64,000 nucleotides of DNA, from the NCBI GenBank assembly GCA_030527825.1, contig JAUNAC010000001.1, forward strand, positions 1,323,891-1,387,890, read 5' to 3'. Positions 9,468-20,490 of this stretch are shown piece after piece; position 1 is the first letter of the stretch, and each line of letters starts with the position of its first letter. The notes beneath the pieces are model-generated. The model searched no databases. It was not told the origin of the DNA and saw only the letters and a list, made by a program, of their open reading frames with translations. The position numbers and the translations under genes were made by a program. Source of the stretch: Lautropia sp. (GTDB lineage: Bacteria; Pseudomonadota; Gammaproteobacteria; Burkholderiales; Burkholderiaceae_E).

Positions 9468-10226
9468 ATGTTTTCTGGTTTTGCTGGCCGCTTGACGGCT
9501 GTCCGGATGGTTGCGGCTGGCGTCGCTGCGGCAGGTTGTGTGGGGGCATCGTCGCCGGCGCTGGCCGCCGATGACTATGCGACGACGCTGCAGTCCCTGC
9601 AGCAGCAGGAGTTCCGTTCGCTGGCCAGGGAGCTGGGCGGTGCGGTGGCCTTCAAGGGGCTGGTGCCGGCTGAGGGGCTGGGGGTGCTCGGCTTTGACAT
9701 CAGTGCCTCGGCCACCGGCTTCAAGCTGAAGAACCGTGGGCTGTGGAGCCGGGCCTCGAATGGCGCGAAGGTCGACGAGTATGTGGCGATGGGCGGGGTG
9801 AACGTGCACAAGGGTCTGCCCTACAACATCGACCTGGATGCGTTCTACAACAAGGCGACCAACAACATCGGTGTCTGGGGTGGCGGCGTGCGCTGGGCCT
9901 TCATCGAAGGCAACACGCTGCTGCCGGCGGTGGCCGTTCGCGGTTCGTATTCGGCGCTCTCGGGGGTGGATCAGCTGAAGATGAACACCACCGGCGTGGA
10001 TCTGTCGATCTCGAAGGGCATTCTGATGTTCACGCCGTATGCCGGCGTGGGCAAGGTATGGGTTCGCAGCACGCCGAAGAATGTGGCCGGCCTGCAGCGG
10101 GAGTCGTTCTCGCTCAACCGCGCCTTCGCAGGGATCAACGTCAATCTGGGCATCAACCTGGCGGCCGAGGTCGATCGCACGGGCGATACGACCAGCTACA
10201 GCGTGAAGGCTGGCGTCCGTTTCTGA
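9468..10226 (+). CDS. Putative outer-membrane beta-barrel protein (YfaZ-like)
   Basis: The ATG at 9468 follows CAGGAG and gives 252 residues. A signal peptide (about residues 1-32, ending SSPALAADD) leads into alternating hydrophobic/polar strands, and the last residue is Phe (KAGVRF). These are the marks of an outer-membrane barrel. The spacing of strands and the small size suggest an 8-10 strand barrel similar to YfaZ-type proteins; this is a weak family match by eye. No function can be assigned. A mid-protein pattern VDEYVAMGGVNVHKGLPYNIDLDAFY looks like two strands joined by a turn. It stands alone, divergent from purU. Confidence 0.7.
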   Translation: MFSGFAGRLTAVRMVAAGVAAAGCVGASSPALAADDYATTLQSLQQQEFRSLARELGGAVAFKGLVPAEGLGVLGFDISASATGFKLKNRGLWSRASNGAKVDEYVAMGGVNVHKGLPYNIDLDAFYNKATNNIGVWGGGVRWAFIEGNTLLPAVAVRGSYSALSGVDQLKMNTTGVDLSISKGILMFTPYAGVGKVWVRSTPKNVAGLQRESFSLNRAFAGINVNLGINLAAEVDRTGDTTSYSVKAGVRF

Positions 10227-10292
10227 TCGTCTGATGGCATGGGCGCTGGCACGGGGGCCCATGCCGGTCGTGGCGGAGCCCCGGCAGGGAGG

Positions 10293-10812
10293 TCAGGTCG
10301 ACGCTGTGTCCGCTGTCTCCCGGCGGGCGCGCAGGTAATGGCGCAACGACTGGATGGCCATTACGACGCCTGCCAGAAAGTAAAAGACGGTGATGGACAC
10401 GGTACCTTTGTTTTTCAGGTCGATACTTTCGTTGAAGATGGGCAAGGTCCGCGATGAGGGGGCCGCGGCCGGAGCATACGGCACCCACCTCTAGTTTGTT
10501 CTTCGTGTTGTGGCCGAACTCTCGAGGATGAGCGGCTGGCCCTTGGCCAGCAGGGGAGAGGCGGCGAACCTTGCCGGCAGTACAAGGCCCCTGCGTTTCC
10601 ATGAACCGACTGTTTCCTTGCATTTGGGGTTGATGTCATCTACCCAGGCCGTGACGTGGATCAGTCTGGAGTTCTTCATGACCAAGTGCGGTGGGTCATA
10701 CATAGACCCTGGCCTTGCACTCGAATGATGTGCCCCCCTGGATTTCCAGAGGAGCCCATCGCCCCCAGACAAAGCAAAGTATTGCAACAAACAGGAAGCA
10801 GGCCACGGACAT
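10293..10812 (-). pseudogene. Decayed gene for a two-helix membrane protein (two frameshifts)
   Basis: Three short minus-strand frames line up end to end as one protein. Piece 1, from ATG 10812, reads MSVACFLFVAILCFVWGRWA (a membrane helix), goes on through GGTSFECKARVYV and stops at 10696. Piece 2, in a second frame up to the stop at 10491, carries LIHVTAWVDDINPKCKET and LPARFAASPLLAKGQPLIL. Piece 3, in a third frame (to 10293), begins WVPYAP and has a second helix (TVSITVFYFLAGVVMAIQ) followed by a basic tail. Each join needs a frame change, so the gene is broken at about 10690-10700 and 10485-10500. The family is not recognised. A sequencing error is possible at one site but less so at two. 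Confidence 0.55.
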
Positions 10813-10942
10813 GTAACGGTAGCCTTACGGTCTTCACGGACGATGGCTGGTCAAGAATATGCTCCTGGAAGAAGCTTCTTCTTGTGGCGGGATCGTCGTC
10901 TTGCATGGGTTTCGGCGGTGTCGCTGTGGAGCCTGGGTGCAT

Positions 10943-10976
10943 CGGAGGGGCTTGGGCTGAGCAGCCATCCCCTCCG
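10943..10976. repeat. Stem-loop downstream of pgi
   Basis: CGGAGGGG (10943-10950) pairs with CCCCTCCG (10969-10976), and an inner GGCT/AGCC pair closes the loop. It lies just after the pgi stop codon and could end the pgi transcript. There is no T-run on either side, so it is not a standard intrinsic terminator. Confidence 0.4.
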
Positions 10977-10985
10977 GGCCCAGCA

Positions 10986-12605
10986 TCAACGCCGGAAGTA
11001 TCCCAGCAGCGCGCGGGTGGCGGAATCGAGCGTGCTGGCGTCGCCACCGGCCAGGGCGGTTTCGACGGAGGTGGCCATCACTTTGCCGTATTCGACGCCG
11101 AACTGGTCGAAGGCGTTGATGCCGAGGATGACGCTGGCCACGAAGGTGGCGTGTTCATAGGCAGCCAGCAGGGCACCGAGGGCGCGGGCGTTGATGGCGG
11201 GCAGAAGGATGATGGTGCTGGGACGGTTGCCGGGGAAGGCACGGTGCCAGTCCTCGCCCTGCGCTTCATCGGGCAGGGGCTTGCCGAGCGCCAGGGCAGC
11301 GCTCTGGGCCAGGCAGTTGGCCGCCAGGATCTGGTGGCGCGGGTCGTTGGGGCCTGCCAGGGTGTCTGGGTCAGGTTGGCGGGCGATGATGAAATCGACC
11401 GGGACGGTGTCGGGGCCCTGGTGCAGCTGCTGGAAGAACGAATGCTGGGCGTTGGTGCCGGAGACGCCCCAGATGACGGGGGCGCTGGGCAGGCCCAGGT
11501 GGCTGCCGTTGGTGCGGGCCGATTTGCCGTTGCTTTCCATGATGAGCTGCTGCAGGTAGTTCGGCAGCAGCCGCAGGCGTTCGCTGTAGGGAATGATGGC
11601 CTGGGTGGGGCAATCCAGGATGTCACGGTTCCAGATGCTGATGAGGCCCAGCCAGACGGGCAGGTTGCTGTCGAAGGGGGCGCTCTGGAAGTGTTCGTCC
11701 ATGCTGCGGGCGCCGTCGAGCAGCTCCTCGAAGACCTGTGGGCCGCAGGCGATGGCGATGGAGATGCCGGCGGCCGACCACAATGAGTAGCGGCCACCGA
11801 CCCAGTCCCAGAAACGCAGGATCTGGGTGACGGGCACACCGTAGCGTTCGGCTGCTTCCGGGTTGGCGGTGACGCCGATGAATTGCCGCAGGGCGGCGTC
11901 GCGCGACAGGCCGGCGCGGGTCAGCCAGTGCAGGGCGGCCTCGGCGTTGGCCAGTGTCTCCCGGGTGGTGAAGGTTTTGGAGACGACCAGAAAAGCGGTG
12001 GTGGCGGGGTCCAGGCCGGCGAGGTTGCGGGCCAGGTCGGCCGGGTCGACGTTGGCGACAAAGCGTACATCGGGGCCGCCGGGACGTGCCAGGGCGTCGC
12101 AGACCAGCCGGGGGCCAAGGTCGGAGCCGCCGATGCCGATGCAGACGAGGGCGGTGAGGGGCTGACCGCTCTGGCCCCGGAGTTCACCCTGGCGGAAGCG
12201 GCGGGCCAGATCCAGAATGCGCTGGCGTTCGGTGCTGGCCTGGTGGGCCGCGGCGGCGTCGCCCTGCAGGCCGCGCAGCGCGGTGTGCAGGACCTGGCGG
12301 CCTTCGGTGGGGTTGGCGATGCCGCCACTGAGCAGGTACTGGCGGGCTTCGGTCAGGCGGGCACTTCTGGCTACGCCGATCAGGGCGTCGATGACGCCGC
12401 CGTCGATGCGCTGTTTGCTGAAGTCGGCGATGAGTCCGGCCGCTTCCAGCCGGAGGCGGGCCGGCCGTTCCGGGTTGTCGAGCAGGGTACGCAGTGGGGT
12501 TTGCTGCAGGCGCCGGCCTTCGCGTTGCAGGATACGCCATGCGGCCCGGCGTGCCCCGGTGGTGGGAGCGGAGCGGGCAGATGGCGTTTTTTGCATATTG
12601 TCCAT
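10986..12605 (-). CDS. pgi: Glucose-6-phosphate isomerase
   Basis: This 539-residue cytoplasmic enzyme interconverts glucose-6-phosphate and fructose-6-phosphate. Signatures are [16 protein letters not shown], the sugar-phosphate loop [15 protein letters not shown], the PGI motif [17 protein letters not shown], the catalytic Glu region ESNGKSA, the His motif [15 protein letters not shown], and the C-terminal QFGVEYGK. The start at 12605 is chosen because GGAGG lies 7 nt before it; an upstream in-frame start at 12653 lacks this. The order of motifs and length are normal for the long bacterial form. It follows the DUF423 gene on the same strand. Confidence 0.95.
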   Translation of the reverse strand: MDNMQKTPSARSAPTTGARRAAWRILQREGRRLQQTPLRTLLDNPERPARLRLEAAGLIADFSKQRIDGGVIDALIGVARSARLTEARQYLLSGGIANPTEGRQVLHTALRGLQGDAAAAHQASTERQRILDLARRFRQGELRGQSGQPLTALVCIGIGGSDLGPRLVCDALARPGGPDVRFVANVDPADLARNLAGLDPATTAFLVVSKTFTTRETLANAEAALHWLTRAGLSRDAALRQFIGVTANPEAAERYGVPVTQILRFWDWVGGRYSLWSAAGISIAIACGPQVFEELLDGARSMDEHFQSAPFDSNLPVWLGLISIWNRDILDCPTQAIIPYSERLRLLPNYLQQLIMESNGKSARTNGSHLGLPSAPVIWGVSGTNAQHSFFQQLHQGPDTVPVDFIIARQPDPDTLAGPNDPRHQILAANCLAQSAALALGKPLPDEAQGEDWHRAFPGNRPSTIILLPAINARALGALLAAYEHATFVASVILGINAFDQFGVEYGKVMATSVETALAGGDASTLDSATRALLGYFRR

Positions 12606-12708
12606 GACAGGGCCTCCAGGCAATGCGTACAGATGATTGGAGGATGTTGCCATAGTTGATGATTCTGTCCAGGGATAAAACCGCAGGGGACAGGTCTGTT
12701 TTGGCGGC

Positions 12709-13125
12709 TCAGCTGGACGTTGTGGTACGGCCGTGCCGCCAGGTGGCCCAGGCGAGCCACAGCCAGCCGGCGATGAAGCAGCTGCCGCCGACGGGGGTGA
12801 GGATGCCGAGCGGGCGGCTGCCGGTCAGCGCCAGGAGGTAAAGGCTGCCGGAGAAGCAGATGATGCCGGCAATGAACAGCCACGAGACGGTCCGGACGGC
12901 ACCGGCGGGCAGGCGGCTGGCCAGGGCGGCCACGGCCAGCAGGGCCAGTGCGTGGTAGATCTGGTAGCGTACGGCGGTCTCGTAGACCAGCAGCAGCGGC
13001 TCGGCCAGCATGGCGCGCATGGCGTGGTTGCCAATGGCGCCAGCCGCGACGCCAAGGCCGGCGAAGAGGGCGCCCCAGGTGGCGGGCAGGGTGATGGGGG
13101 CAGGGGATGCGGAAGTGTTGGGCAT
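12709..13125 (-). CDS. DUF423 inner-membrane protein (YgdD-like)
   Basis: This 138-residue protein has four hydrophobic helices and the DUF423 hallmark [16 protein letters not shown] near the N-terminus, then [19 protein letters not shown] and [17 protein letters not shown]. The role of the family is unknown; E. coli YgdD is of similar size. The ATG at 13125 is preferred over an in-frame TTG at 13140. It lies between uvrA and pgi on the same strand. The 89 nt before uvrA's stop hold no other gene. Confidence 0.85.
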   Translation of the reverse strand: MPNTSASPAPITLPATWGALFAGLGVAAGAIGNHAMRAMLAEPLLLVYETAVRYQIYHALALLAVAALASRLPAGAVRTVSWLFIAGIICFSGSLYLLALTGSRPLGILTPVGGSCFIAGWLWLAWATWRHGRTTTSS

Positions 13126-13214
13126 GGTGTTCTTCGGCAACTGCGGTGGAGGAGTGTCCCGGTTCAGTCCGGGGGGTGAGCGGCCCGGGTGTCGGGCCGG
13201 CTGTGTCGATGTCG

Positions 13215-16200
13215 CTATTGTGCGCCGTTTTTCCGGTGCTGGCGGATGAACTCGGCCAGCAGACGTCCGGTGTGGGTCTGGTGCGCATGGGCGAGCTGGA
13301 GCGGGGGGCCTTCGGCGACGACCTGCCCGCCCGCCGTGCCGCCTTCGGGGCCGATGTCGATGATCCAGTCGGCCTCGGCCCAGATGTTCTGGTTGTGTTC
13401 GATGACGAGCAGGGTGTTGCCGGCGTCGACCAGGCGGTGCATGACATGCAGCAGTTTTTCCACGTCCGCCATGTGCAGGCCGACGGTGGGTTCGTCGAGG
13501 ATGTAGAAGGTGCCGCCGTCGATGACTTCGCCCTGGTGGCCGGCCCGGCGCGCCCGGGCCCGGGCGGTGGCCTGGGCTTTGGCTTCGCGCAGGGGGTCGA
13601 TTTCTTCGGTCAGGGCGCGTACCTTGGCCAGCTCGGTGACCAGCTTGATGCGCTGGGCCTCGCCACCTGACAGGGTCGGGCTTTGTTGGCCAAGGGTGAG
13701 GTAGCCCAGGCCGACATCCTGCAGCAGCTTGAGCGGGTGGGCGATGGAGCGCCAGGGGGTGAAGAAGCCCAGGGCCTCGTCCACGGTCATGTGCAGGACG
13801 TCGGCGATGGATTTGCCGTTGAGGTGAACCTGGTTGGTTTCGGCATCAAAACGGCCGCCGCCGCAGGCGTCGCAGAGGATGCGCACATCGGGCAGGAAAT
13901 TCATTTCGATGGTGCGCACGCCCTGGCCCTCACAGGCCGGGCAGCGGCCACCGGCGGTGTTGAAGGAGAAGCGCGAGGCCGTGTAGCCGCGCAGGCGTGC
14001 TTCGCTGGTGTCGGCAAAGAGGCGGCGGATCGCGTCCCAGAAGCCGATGTAGGTTGCCGGGGTTGAGCGGGGAGTTTTGCCGATGGGGGTCTGGTCGACT
14101 TCGAGGACGCGCTGGATGCCTTGCCAGCCCTGCAGGTCGTCGCAGTGGGGCAGGGCACCGTGCTCCCCGGCCAGCCGCCGCTGCAGGGCGTCCAGCAGCA
14201 CGTCGCGGGCGAAGGTGGATTTGCCGCTGCCCGATACACCGGTGACGACGGTGAGGCGCTTGAGCGGGATGCGCGCCGAGGCGTTCTTCAGGTTGTGCAG
14301 GTGTGCGCCCAGCAGGTGCAGGGCCGGGGTCTGGGAGTCGACGGCGCGGCGTGGGCGGGCGGGCAGGGGGGGAGGATGGGTCAGATAGCGGCCGGTGAGG
14401 CTGGCCGGGTTGGCCTCGATCTCGGCCAGTGTGCCGCTGGCAATGACCTGGCCACCCAGGCGGCCGGCACCGGGGCCAATGTCGATCAGGTGGTCGGCCC
14501 GGGCGATGGTGTCCTCGTCATGCTCGACGATCAGCAGGGTGTTGCCTTTGCGGCGCAGCCGGTCAAGGGTCTGCAGCAGCAGGCGGTTGTCCCGCGGGTG
14601 CAGGCCGATGGTCGGTTCGTCAAGGACATAGCAGACGCCCTGCAGGTTGGAGCCGAGCTGGCCGGCCAGGCGGATGCGCTGGGCTTCGCCGCCGGAGAGG
14701 GAGGGGGCGGCGCGGTCGAGCGTGAGGTAGCCCAGTCCTACGTCGATGAGGAAGGTCAGCCGGTTGCTGATCTCGTCGAGGATGCCGGTGGCGATGTCGC
14801 TCTGGCGCTGGTCGAAGCCATGGGAAACGGTCCTGACCCAATCCCGGGCCGCCAGGACGGAGCGGGCGGTGACATCGGCAATGGACTGGTCGCCGAGTTT
14901 TACGTGGAGGGCGATCGCGTTGAGCCGCTGGCCGTGGCAGACCGGGCAGGGCTCGTCGCTGTAGGTGACGCCGGCGTCGGTTTCGCCTTCGAGGCCGGGG
15001 GTAAGCTCGTCTTGGCGGATGCGGCCGATGATCGCCAGTCCGGTTCCCAGGCAGGCGGGGCACCAGCCCTGCCGGGCATTGAAGGAGAAGGAGCGCGGGT
15101 CGAGCTCCGGGTAGCTGGTGCCACAGTGGCTGCAGGCACGCCGGGTGCTGAACAGTACGGACTGCAGGGGCGTGTCCAGGTCGGTTTTGAGGCGGTCGAC
15201 GTCTTCCAGCAGCATGACGACTCCCTTGCCGTGCTGCAGCGCGGCCAGCAGCTGGGTGCGCAGCCCGGCTTCCTGGGCGGGGTCGATGGTGAGGTCGGCG
15301 ACGGGCAGTTCGATGTGGTGCTCGATGTAGCGGTCGATGCGCGGGAAGCCCTCGGTTGGCAGGAAGCGGCCATCGACGCGCAGCATGGGGTAGCCCTTGC
15401 TGTGCGCCCATTTGGCGAGGTCGGTGTAGATGCCCTTGCGGCCGACCACCAGCGGGGCCAGCAGGCCGATCTGGCGTCCGCGATAGTCCCGCATGATGCG
15501 GGCGGCGATGCTGTCAAAGGATTGTGGTTCGATGGGCGTGCCATCGTTGGGACAGTACTGGGTGCCCAGTTTCTGGAACAGCAGCCGCAGGAAATGGTGG
15601 ATTTCGGTCAGGGTGGCGACTGTGCTCTTGCGGCCCCCGCGACTGGTGCGCTGTTCGATGGCCACCGTGGGCGGGATCCCGTGGATGGCGTCCACGTCGG
15701 GCCGGGAGGCCGGCTGGACGAACTGGCGGGCGTAGGCGTTGAGGGATTCGAGGTAGCGCCGCTGCCCTTCACCGAAGACGACATCAAAGGCCAGGGTGGA
15801 CTTGCCGCTGCCCGAGACGCCGGTGATGACGGTCATCTGGTCGCGGGGGATGTCGACGTCGATGTTTTTCAGGTTGTGCTCGCGGGCACCGTGCACGATG
15901 ATGGCGTTGCTGGCCCGCCCGTGCCGGGCGCCGGGCAGTGCGGTGGACGGGGCGGCTTCCTGAAGCACCGGGGCGGCGGTGGCTTGCGCAGCCAGGCGTT
16001 CCAGCTCGGCACGGTGGGTGGCCAGGGCGATGCCGGTGAAGGAGGCCGGGTTGGTGGCGACGTCGGCAGGGGTGCCCGTGGCGACGATGCGGCCGCCATG
16101 GTCGCCACCGCCGGGCCCGAGGTCGATCAGCCAGTCGGCAGCCTCGATCAGGTCGAGGTTGTGCTCGATGAGCAGCACCGAGTGTCCGGCAGCCTGCAGC

Positions 16201-19200
16201 GAGCGCAGGGCGCGCAGCAGCCGGGCAATGTCGTCGAAGTGCAGGCCGGTGGTGGGTTCGTCGAACAGGTAGAGCGTGCCGCCGGCAGCGGTGTGCCGAT
16301 GGCTGCGGGCGCCGCGCTTGCGTGCCTGCTCGGCGGCTTCGGCCAGAAATCCGGCCAGCTTCAGGCGCTGGGCTTCGCCGCCGGACAGGGTGGGGACGGG
16401 CTGGCCGAGCTTCAGGTAGTCGAGGCCCACCTCGACCAGCGGCTGCAGCCGGCGCTGGATCTCGGGGGTGGCGCTGAAAAAGTCGGCAGCCTGCCGCACG
16501 GTCATGTCGAGCACGTCGACGATGGAGGCTTCCACCGGCCGGGCCATGGCGGTGCCGTCGCTGCGCCCGCGGATGTGTACGTCCTGGATCTCGGGGCGAA
16601 AGCGCTTGCCGTCGCAGTCGGGGCAGCGCAGGTACACGTCGGAGAGGAACTGCATCTCGACATGTTCGAAGCCGTTGCCGCTGCAGGTGGGGCAGCGGCC
16701 GTCGCCACTGTTGAAGCTGAAGACACCCGCGGTGTAGCCGCGTTCCCGGGCGAGCTCGGTGGCGGCGAACTGTTTGCGGATCAGATCGAAGGCGCCGACG
16801 TAGCTGACCGGGTTGCTGCGGGTGGTCTTGCCGATCGGCGACTGGTCGACGAACACGACACTTTCGATGAGCTGTGCGCCGATGAGGCGCCGGAACTCGC
16901 CGGGCGCTTCGGTGGGCAGGCCCTGCTCCTTCAGCAGGGCGGGCAGCAGCACGTCCTGCATGAGGGTGGACTTGCCGCTGCCGGAGACGCCGGTCAGGCA
17001 GACGAGCCGGCCCAGCGGGATGTCGACATCAATGGTATGCAGGTTGTGGGCGCGGACGCCTTCGAGCCGCAGGCGCGGGGTCTCGGCCGTGACCGGCTGA
17101 CGCTGGCCGGAAAAGACCTGCCGGCGGCGGGCCAGGTAGTCGGCGGTGAGGGTCCGGGCGGCCGGCAGGTGGCTGGCCGGGCCGTCGAAGACGATCTGGC
17201 CGCCCCGTTCGCCGGGGCCGGGGCCGATGTCGATGATGCGCTCGGCGGCGAACATGACCTGCGGGTCGTGCTCGACCACGACCAGCGAGTTGCCGGCGTC
17301 CCGCAGCCGCTGCATGATGGCGATGATGCGGTCCATGTCGCGCGGGTGCAGGCCGATGGAGGGTTCATCGAGGATGAACAGGGTATTGACCAGCGAGGTG
17401 CCCAGCGCGGTGGTCAGGTTGATGCGCTGCACCTCGCCGCCGGACAGGGTGCGCGACTGGCGGTCCAGCGTCAGGTAGTCGAGACCGACGTGGTCAAGGA
17501 AGCGCAGCCGGGTGCGGATTTCGGCCATCAGGAGCCGGGTAGCCTCGTCCAGCGGGGCCGGCAGATGCAGGGTGTCCATCAGCCGGTTCAGGCGGTCGAT
17601 GGGCAGCAGCATGATGTCGTGGACCGTCAGGCCGGGCAGGGCAGCGAGCTGGGCGTCGCTCCACTGCGTGCCCATCGGACGGAAGCGGCGGTAGGTGCCG
17701 GCCGGCGCGTCGCTGCCCGTTGCGTCGGCGGCCGGTGCAAAGGCTTGCCGGGCATCGGCCGCGCTGCCGACGCGCCAGAGCAGCGCCTCGGGCTTGAGGC
17801 GGGCACCTTCGCAGACCGGGCAGGGTGTGTAGGAGCGGTACTTGGAGAGCAGCACCCGGATGTGCATCTTGTATGCCTTGCTCTCCAGCCAGGCAAAGAA
17901 GTGGCGGATGCCATACCACTGGTGTTTCCAGTCACCGTGCCAGTCGGGGTCACCCTCGATGACCCAGTGCTTCGAGGCGGCCGGCAGGTCGTCCCAGGGG
18001 CGCTGCAGGTCGATGCCGGCCTTCCTGCCGAACTTCATCAGTTCGTCCTGGGCCTCCTTGAAGCTGGGCGTCTGCCAGGGTTTGATGGCGCCCTCGGCCA
18101 GCGACTTGCTGCCGTCAGGGATGACCAGGCCGAGGTCCAGGCCGATGACCCGGCCAAAGCCCCGGCAGGTTTCGCAGGCGCCCAGGGGCGAGTTGAACGA
18201 GAACAGGCTGGGCGTGGGCGGCTGGTAGGTGATGTCGCAGGTGGCGCAGGCGAACTGGCTGCTGAAGGGCCAGCGGGCCAGCTCGTTGCCGTCGCTGTCC
18301 TGGGCGATGACGGTCAGATGGCCGTGGCCGCGGTCCAGCGCTGCCTCCAGGCTGGCGGCCAGCCGGTCTGCCGGCACGCTGCTGGCCCGGAAGCGGTCGG
18401 CGACGATGGTCAGGCGCAGCGGCACGGGGGTGATGCGGCGGGCATGGGGTGCGTCACTGGCCGGCGCGGCCGCTGTGGCAGCCGCGTGCCGGGTGCTGGC
18501 GCTGTTCGTGGTCGCAGGCTGGCTGCGCGTGGCTGCCGCGGCGCTGCCCCGGGTCGTTTTGGTGCCCTTGGCCGCCCGGGTGGTTTTGGCGGTCTTGCCG
18601 CGGTTGGCTGCGGCTGGCGCAGCAGCCGGCATCGGCAGCTCCTCGCGCGCGTGGATGCGGGTGTAGCCCTGGGCCTGGAGCTGGTCGAGCACTTCCTGCT
18701 CGTCGAAGCCGGCCGGCACCTGCACCGGGAAGGTGACGAACAGGCGGGGGTCGCCGAGGGCAGCGGCGCGCTCGTGCACGGCGGCGGTGATGCTGGCCAC
18801 ATCGTCGACCCGCACCGGCTGGGCACACTGCCGGCAGTACAGGGTGGCGGCATGGGCCATCAGCAGCTTCAGGTGGTCGTTGAGCTCGGTCATCGTGCCG
18901 ACCGTCGAGCGCGAGGTGCGCACCGGGTTGGTCTGGTCGATGGCGATGGCGGGCGGTACCCCGTCGATGCTGTCCACCTGCGGGCGGTCCATCCGGTCAA
19001 GGAACTGGCGGGCGTAGGCCGAGAAGGTCTCGACGTAGCGGCGCTGCCCCTCGGCGTAGAGGGTGTCGAACACCAGCGAGGACTTGCCGCTGCCCGAGAC
19101 GCCGGTGACCACCACCAGCTGGCCGGTGGGGATGTCCAGGTCGAGGTTCTTCAGGTTGTTCTGCCGGGCGCCGCGGATGCGGATGGCGCGTTGAGGAGGC

Positions 19201-19241
19201 TCGCTTGTAGGGGTCTGAGTCCGGGGGGAGGGGAAGGACAC
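13215..19241 (-). CDS. uvrA: Double-length excinuclease UvrA (two tandem UvrA modules)
   Basis: This 2008-residue protein is about twice normal UvrA length (940). It holds two complete UvrA modules in tandem, so it has four ABC-ATPase cassettes. Walker A GVSGSGKS sites are near residues 47, 750, 1142 and 1670, and LSGGE signatures near 600, 953, 1515 and 1857. Each module has UvrA zinc-finger cysteines (for example CATC...CETC near 333 and CPTC...CPDC near 850 in module one; CSHC...CPAC near 1375 and CPAC...CDAC near 1773 in module two). UvrA finds bulky DNA damage and loads UvrB. A low-complexity Ala/Thr/Lys-rich insert (about residues 202-272) splits the UvrB-binding part of module one. The start is a GTG without a good ribosome site. 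Long UvrAs of this kind are known in Burkholderiales. Confidence 0.93.
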   Translation of the reverse strand: MSFPSPRTQTPTSEPPQRAIRIRGARQNNLKNLDLDIPTGQLVVVTGVSGSGKSSLVFDTLYAEGQRRYVETFSAYARQFLDRMDRPQVDSIDGVPPAIAIDQTNPVRTSRSTVGTMTELNDHLKLLMAHAATLYCRQCAQPVRVDDVASITAAVHERAAALGDPRLFVTFPVQVPAGFDEQEVLDQLQAQGYTRIHAREELPMPAAAPAAANRGKTAKTTRAAKGTKTTRGSAAAATRSQPATTNSASTRHAAATAAAPASDAPHARRITPVPLRLTIVADRFRASSVPADRLAASLEAALDRGHGHLTVIAQDSDGNELARWPFSSQFACATCDITYQPPTPSLFSFNSPLGACETCRGFGRVIGLDLGLVIPDGSKSLAEGAIKPWQTPSFKEAQDELMKFGRKAGIDLQRPWDDLPAASKHWVIEGDPDWHGDWKHQWYGIRHFFAWLESKAYKMHIRVLLSKYRSYTPCPVCEGARLKPEALLWRVGSAADARQAFAPAADATGSDAPAGTYRRFRPMGTQWSDAQLAALPGLTVHDIMLLPIDRLNRLMDTLHLPAPLDEATRLLMAEIRTRLRFLDHVGLDYLTLDRQSRTLSGGEVQRINLTTALGTSLVNTLFILDEPSIGLHPRDMDRIIAIMQRLRDAGNSLVVVEHDPQVMFAAERIIDIGPGPGERGGQIVFDGPASHLPAARTLTADYLARRRQVFSGQRQPVTAETPRLRLEGVRAHNLHTIDVDIPLGRLVCLTGVSGSGKSTLMQDVLLPALLKEQGLPTEAPGEFRRLIGAQLIESVVFVDQSPIGKTTRSNPVSYVGAFDLIRKQFAATELARERGYTAGVFSFNSGDGRCPTCSGNGFEHVEMQFLSDVYLRCPDCDGKRFRPEIQDVHIRGRSDGTAMARPVEASIVDVLDMTVRQAADFFSATPEIQRRLQPLVEVGLDYLKLGQPVPTLSGGEAQRLKLAGFLAEAAEQARKRGARSHRHTAAGGTLYLFDEPTTGLHFDDIARLLRALRSLQAAGHSVLLIEHNLDLIEAADWLIDLGPGGGDHGGRIVATGTPADVATNPASFTGIALATHRAELERLAAQATAAPVLQEAAPSTALPGARHGRASNAIIVHGAREHNLKNIDVDIPRDQMTVITGVSGSGKSTLAFDVVFGEGQRRYLESLNAYARQFVQPASRPDVDAIHGIPPTVAIEQRTSRGGRKSTVATLTEIHHFLRLLFQKLGTQYCPNDGTPIEPQSFDSIAARIMRDYRGRQIGLLAPLVVGRKGIYTDLAKWAHSKGYPMLRVDGRFLPTEGFPRIDRYIEHHIELPVADLTIDPAQEAGLRTQLLAALQHGKGVVMLLEDVDRLKTDLDTPLQSVLFSTRRACSHCGTSYPELDPRSFSFNARQGWCPACLGTGLAIIGRIRQDELTPGLEGETDAGVTYSDEPCPVCHGQRLNAIALHVKLGDQSIADVTARSVLAARDWVRTVSHGFDQRQSDIATGILDEISNRLTFLIDVGLGYLTLDRAAPSLSGGEAQRIRLAGQLGSNLQGVCYVLDEPTIGLHPRDNRLLLQTLDRLRRKGNTLLIVEHDEDTIARADHLIDIGPGAGRLGGQVIASGTLAEIEANPASLTGRYLTHPPPLPARPRRAVDSQTPALHLLGAHLHNLKNASARIPLKRLTVVTGVSGSGKSTFARDVLLDALQRRLAGEHGALPHCDDLQGWQGIQRVLEVDQTPIGKTPRSTPATYIGFWDAIRRLFADTSEARLRGYTASRFSFNTAGGRCPACEGQGVRTIEMNFLPDVRILCDACGGGRFDAETNQVHLNGKSIADVLHMTVDEALGFFTPWRSIAHPLKLLQDVGLGYLTLGQQSPTLSGGEAQRIKLVTELAKVRALTEEIDPLREAKAQATARARARRAGHQGEVIDGGTFYILDEPTVGLHMADVEKLLHVMHRLVDAGNTLLVIEHNQNIWAEADWIIDIGPEGGTAGGQVVAEGPPLQLAHAHQTHTGRLLAEFIRQHRKNGAQ

Positions 19242-19577
19242 GATGGGGCGGATGGCAAAGAGTGAGATGAACAGTTGAATGAAATGTGTTGGTGGATGCC
19301 GATGAATGCCTGAGCAATCGCAAGTTCAGGGTGGTGATAAGGGAATGTTATAATTCCTAGCAGTTTCTGATTGTAACTGTAACAAAAAGGGCAGATGAAA
19401 TTCATGGCAGCGCGAACTAAGCAGTGGGTGATTTTAATCCAAGTTGATAGGGCTGGGAAAACCCTACGCTGGTAAAGTGGAATAAATGTCATATTCCGTG
19501 ATATTATGTTACCTAGTTAATCTTGATCTTGGTTTTGTTTGGGCAGGTGTGTTTGCTTTTTTGCTGGAGGTTTGAAT
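19242..19577. promoter_or_regulatory. AT-rich divergent control region with two inverted repeats
   Basis: This 336-nt spacer separates uvrA from the dioxygenase gene and is far richer in A+T than uvrA. Two inverted repeats sit close together: TAGGG-9 nt-CCCTA (19448-19466) and GGAATA-AATGTCA-TATTCC (19479-19497). The second is a perfect 6-bp palindrome of operator size. On the minus strand, TTACAA about 18 nt before TATAAC (around 19347-19376) is a weak promoter candidate for uvrA. No SOS (LexA) box of the CTG-N10-CAG kind was found. All roles here are inferred. Confidence 0.4.
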
Positions 19578-20458
19578 ATGTTGACCGCTCCATTGTTGAT
19601 GCCAATTTCTGTTTTTAGTCTTTCCGAGATTGGTGTGGATTTGAACAAGATGGCATCCATTACTCGTGAATTTTATTCTTTTTATCAAGAAGATGAGTAT
19701 TTGCTGAGATATAATAAAATCGAATTTTTGAAAAAAATATTCCGTTGTCAGTTGTCAGTAAAGTTAATGAGGATATGTGGGCTGATTTTTATAAAGGAAG
19801 TGTTAGTGATCGAGAATTGGTGAGCTTTTTGGGTGTGAGCGATGTTATTTTGAGTGGCTTGTCCAAAGTGAGTCAATTTAGAAAAAGACTTGTTAGTTCA
19901 TGTGTTATCAATAGGAGTGTTTCTGGGGGGTGGGATGTTAAACGTATCTTGGGGGAACCATTTTCGCAAGAATTGGCTCTGATTGGTGGTGAAGGTCGTG
20001 ATTATAGGATTGAGGGGAGGGTTTTTAGGGAGTTGCCGGATGAGCTATTTAATTCTGATTTAATGTCTATATTGTTTTATGTTGCTGATAGTATATGTTT
20101 TTATAGACCTAGCTTGCGGAGGATGAAGGTAGTTATTCATCATACATTGGTGAGCGCTAGTCCTGAATGCGATGTTTCAAACTCCCCGGAAGGAGTGCAT
20201 CAGGATGGGATGGATTATATTGTATCTGCTTTGGTTTTGGAGAGGGTGAACGTTACGGGTGGCGATAGTCTTATTTATGGGGCGGATAAAGTTTCTTCTG
20301 TTTTTAAAATGCAACTTCAGCCTGGTCAGGGGGTTCTTCAGCCGGATCTTGGTAGTGAATTGTGGCATGAAGTTACGCCAATTAAAAGGGTGGATATTGA
20401 AAGTGATGGGTATAGATCCACGATAGGTTTTGATTTTAAAGTTTTGGGTGATATATAG
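19578..20458 (+). pseudogene. 2OG/Fe(II) amino-acid dioxygenase (BsmA/IDO-like), frameshifted at an A7 tract
   Basis: The ATG at 19578 has GGAGG 7 nt upstream. The first ~50 residues (to NKIEFLKK) are in one frame. From about 19735 the protein continues in another frame as KNIPLSVVSKVNEDMWADF to the stop at 20458. The switch falls on seven A's (19731-19737); one extra A would give a 293-residue protein. The restored protein has the 2-oxoglutarate/iron triad His208-x-Asp210 (in VHQDGMDY) and His264 (in LWHEVTPI), with Arg280 (YRSTIGFDF) for 2-oxoglutarate. The family includes isoleucine hydroxylase IDO, so a free amino acid is the likely substrate. Codon use is AT-rich, unlike the host. It may be a decayed gene, a phase-variable gene or a sequencing error. 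Confidence 0.75.
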
Positions 20459-20490
20459 TGTTAATTGATTTGCTTGAAGGGGTGTATGTA

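Noticed and set aside
14121..19265. Plus-strand open frame of 1714 residues opposite uvrA
   Set aside because: It mirrors the GC-rich uvrA codons, is full of Gly/Ala/Val/Asp/Gln, and shows no domain. The minus strand has four full ATPase cassettes.
19300..19577. Possible att site, tRNA fragment or riboswitch in the AT-rich spacer
   Set aside because: No tRNA fold, direct repeats at the island edges or known riboswitch core could be found by eye.
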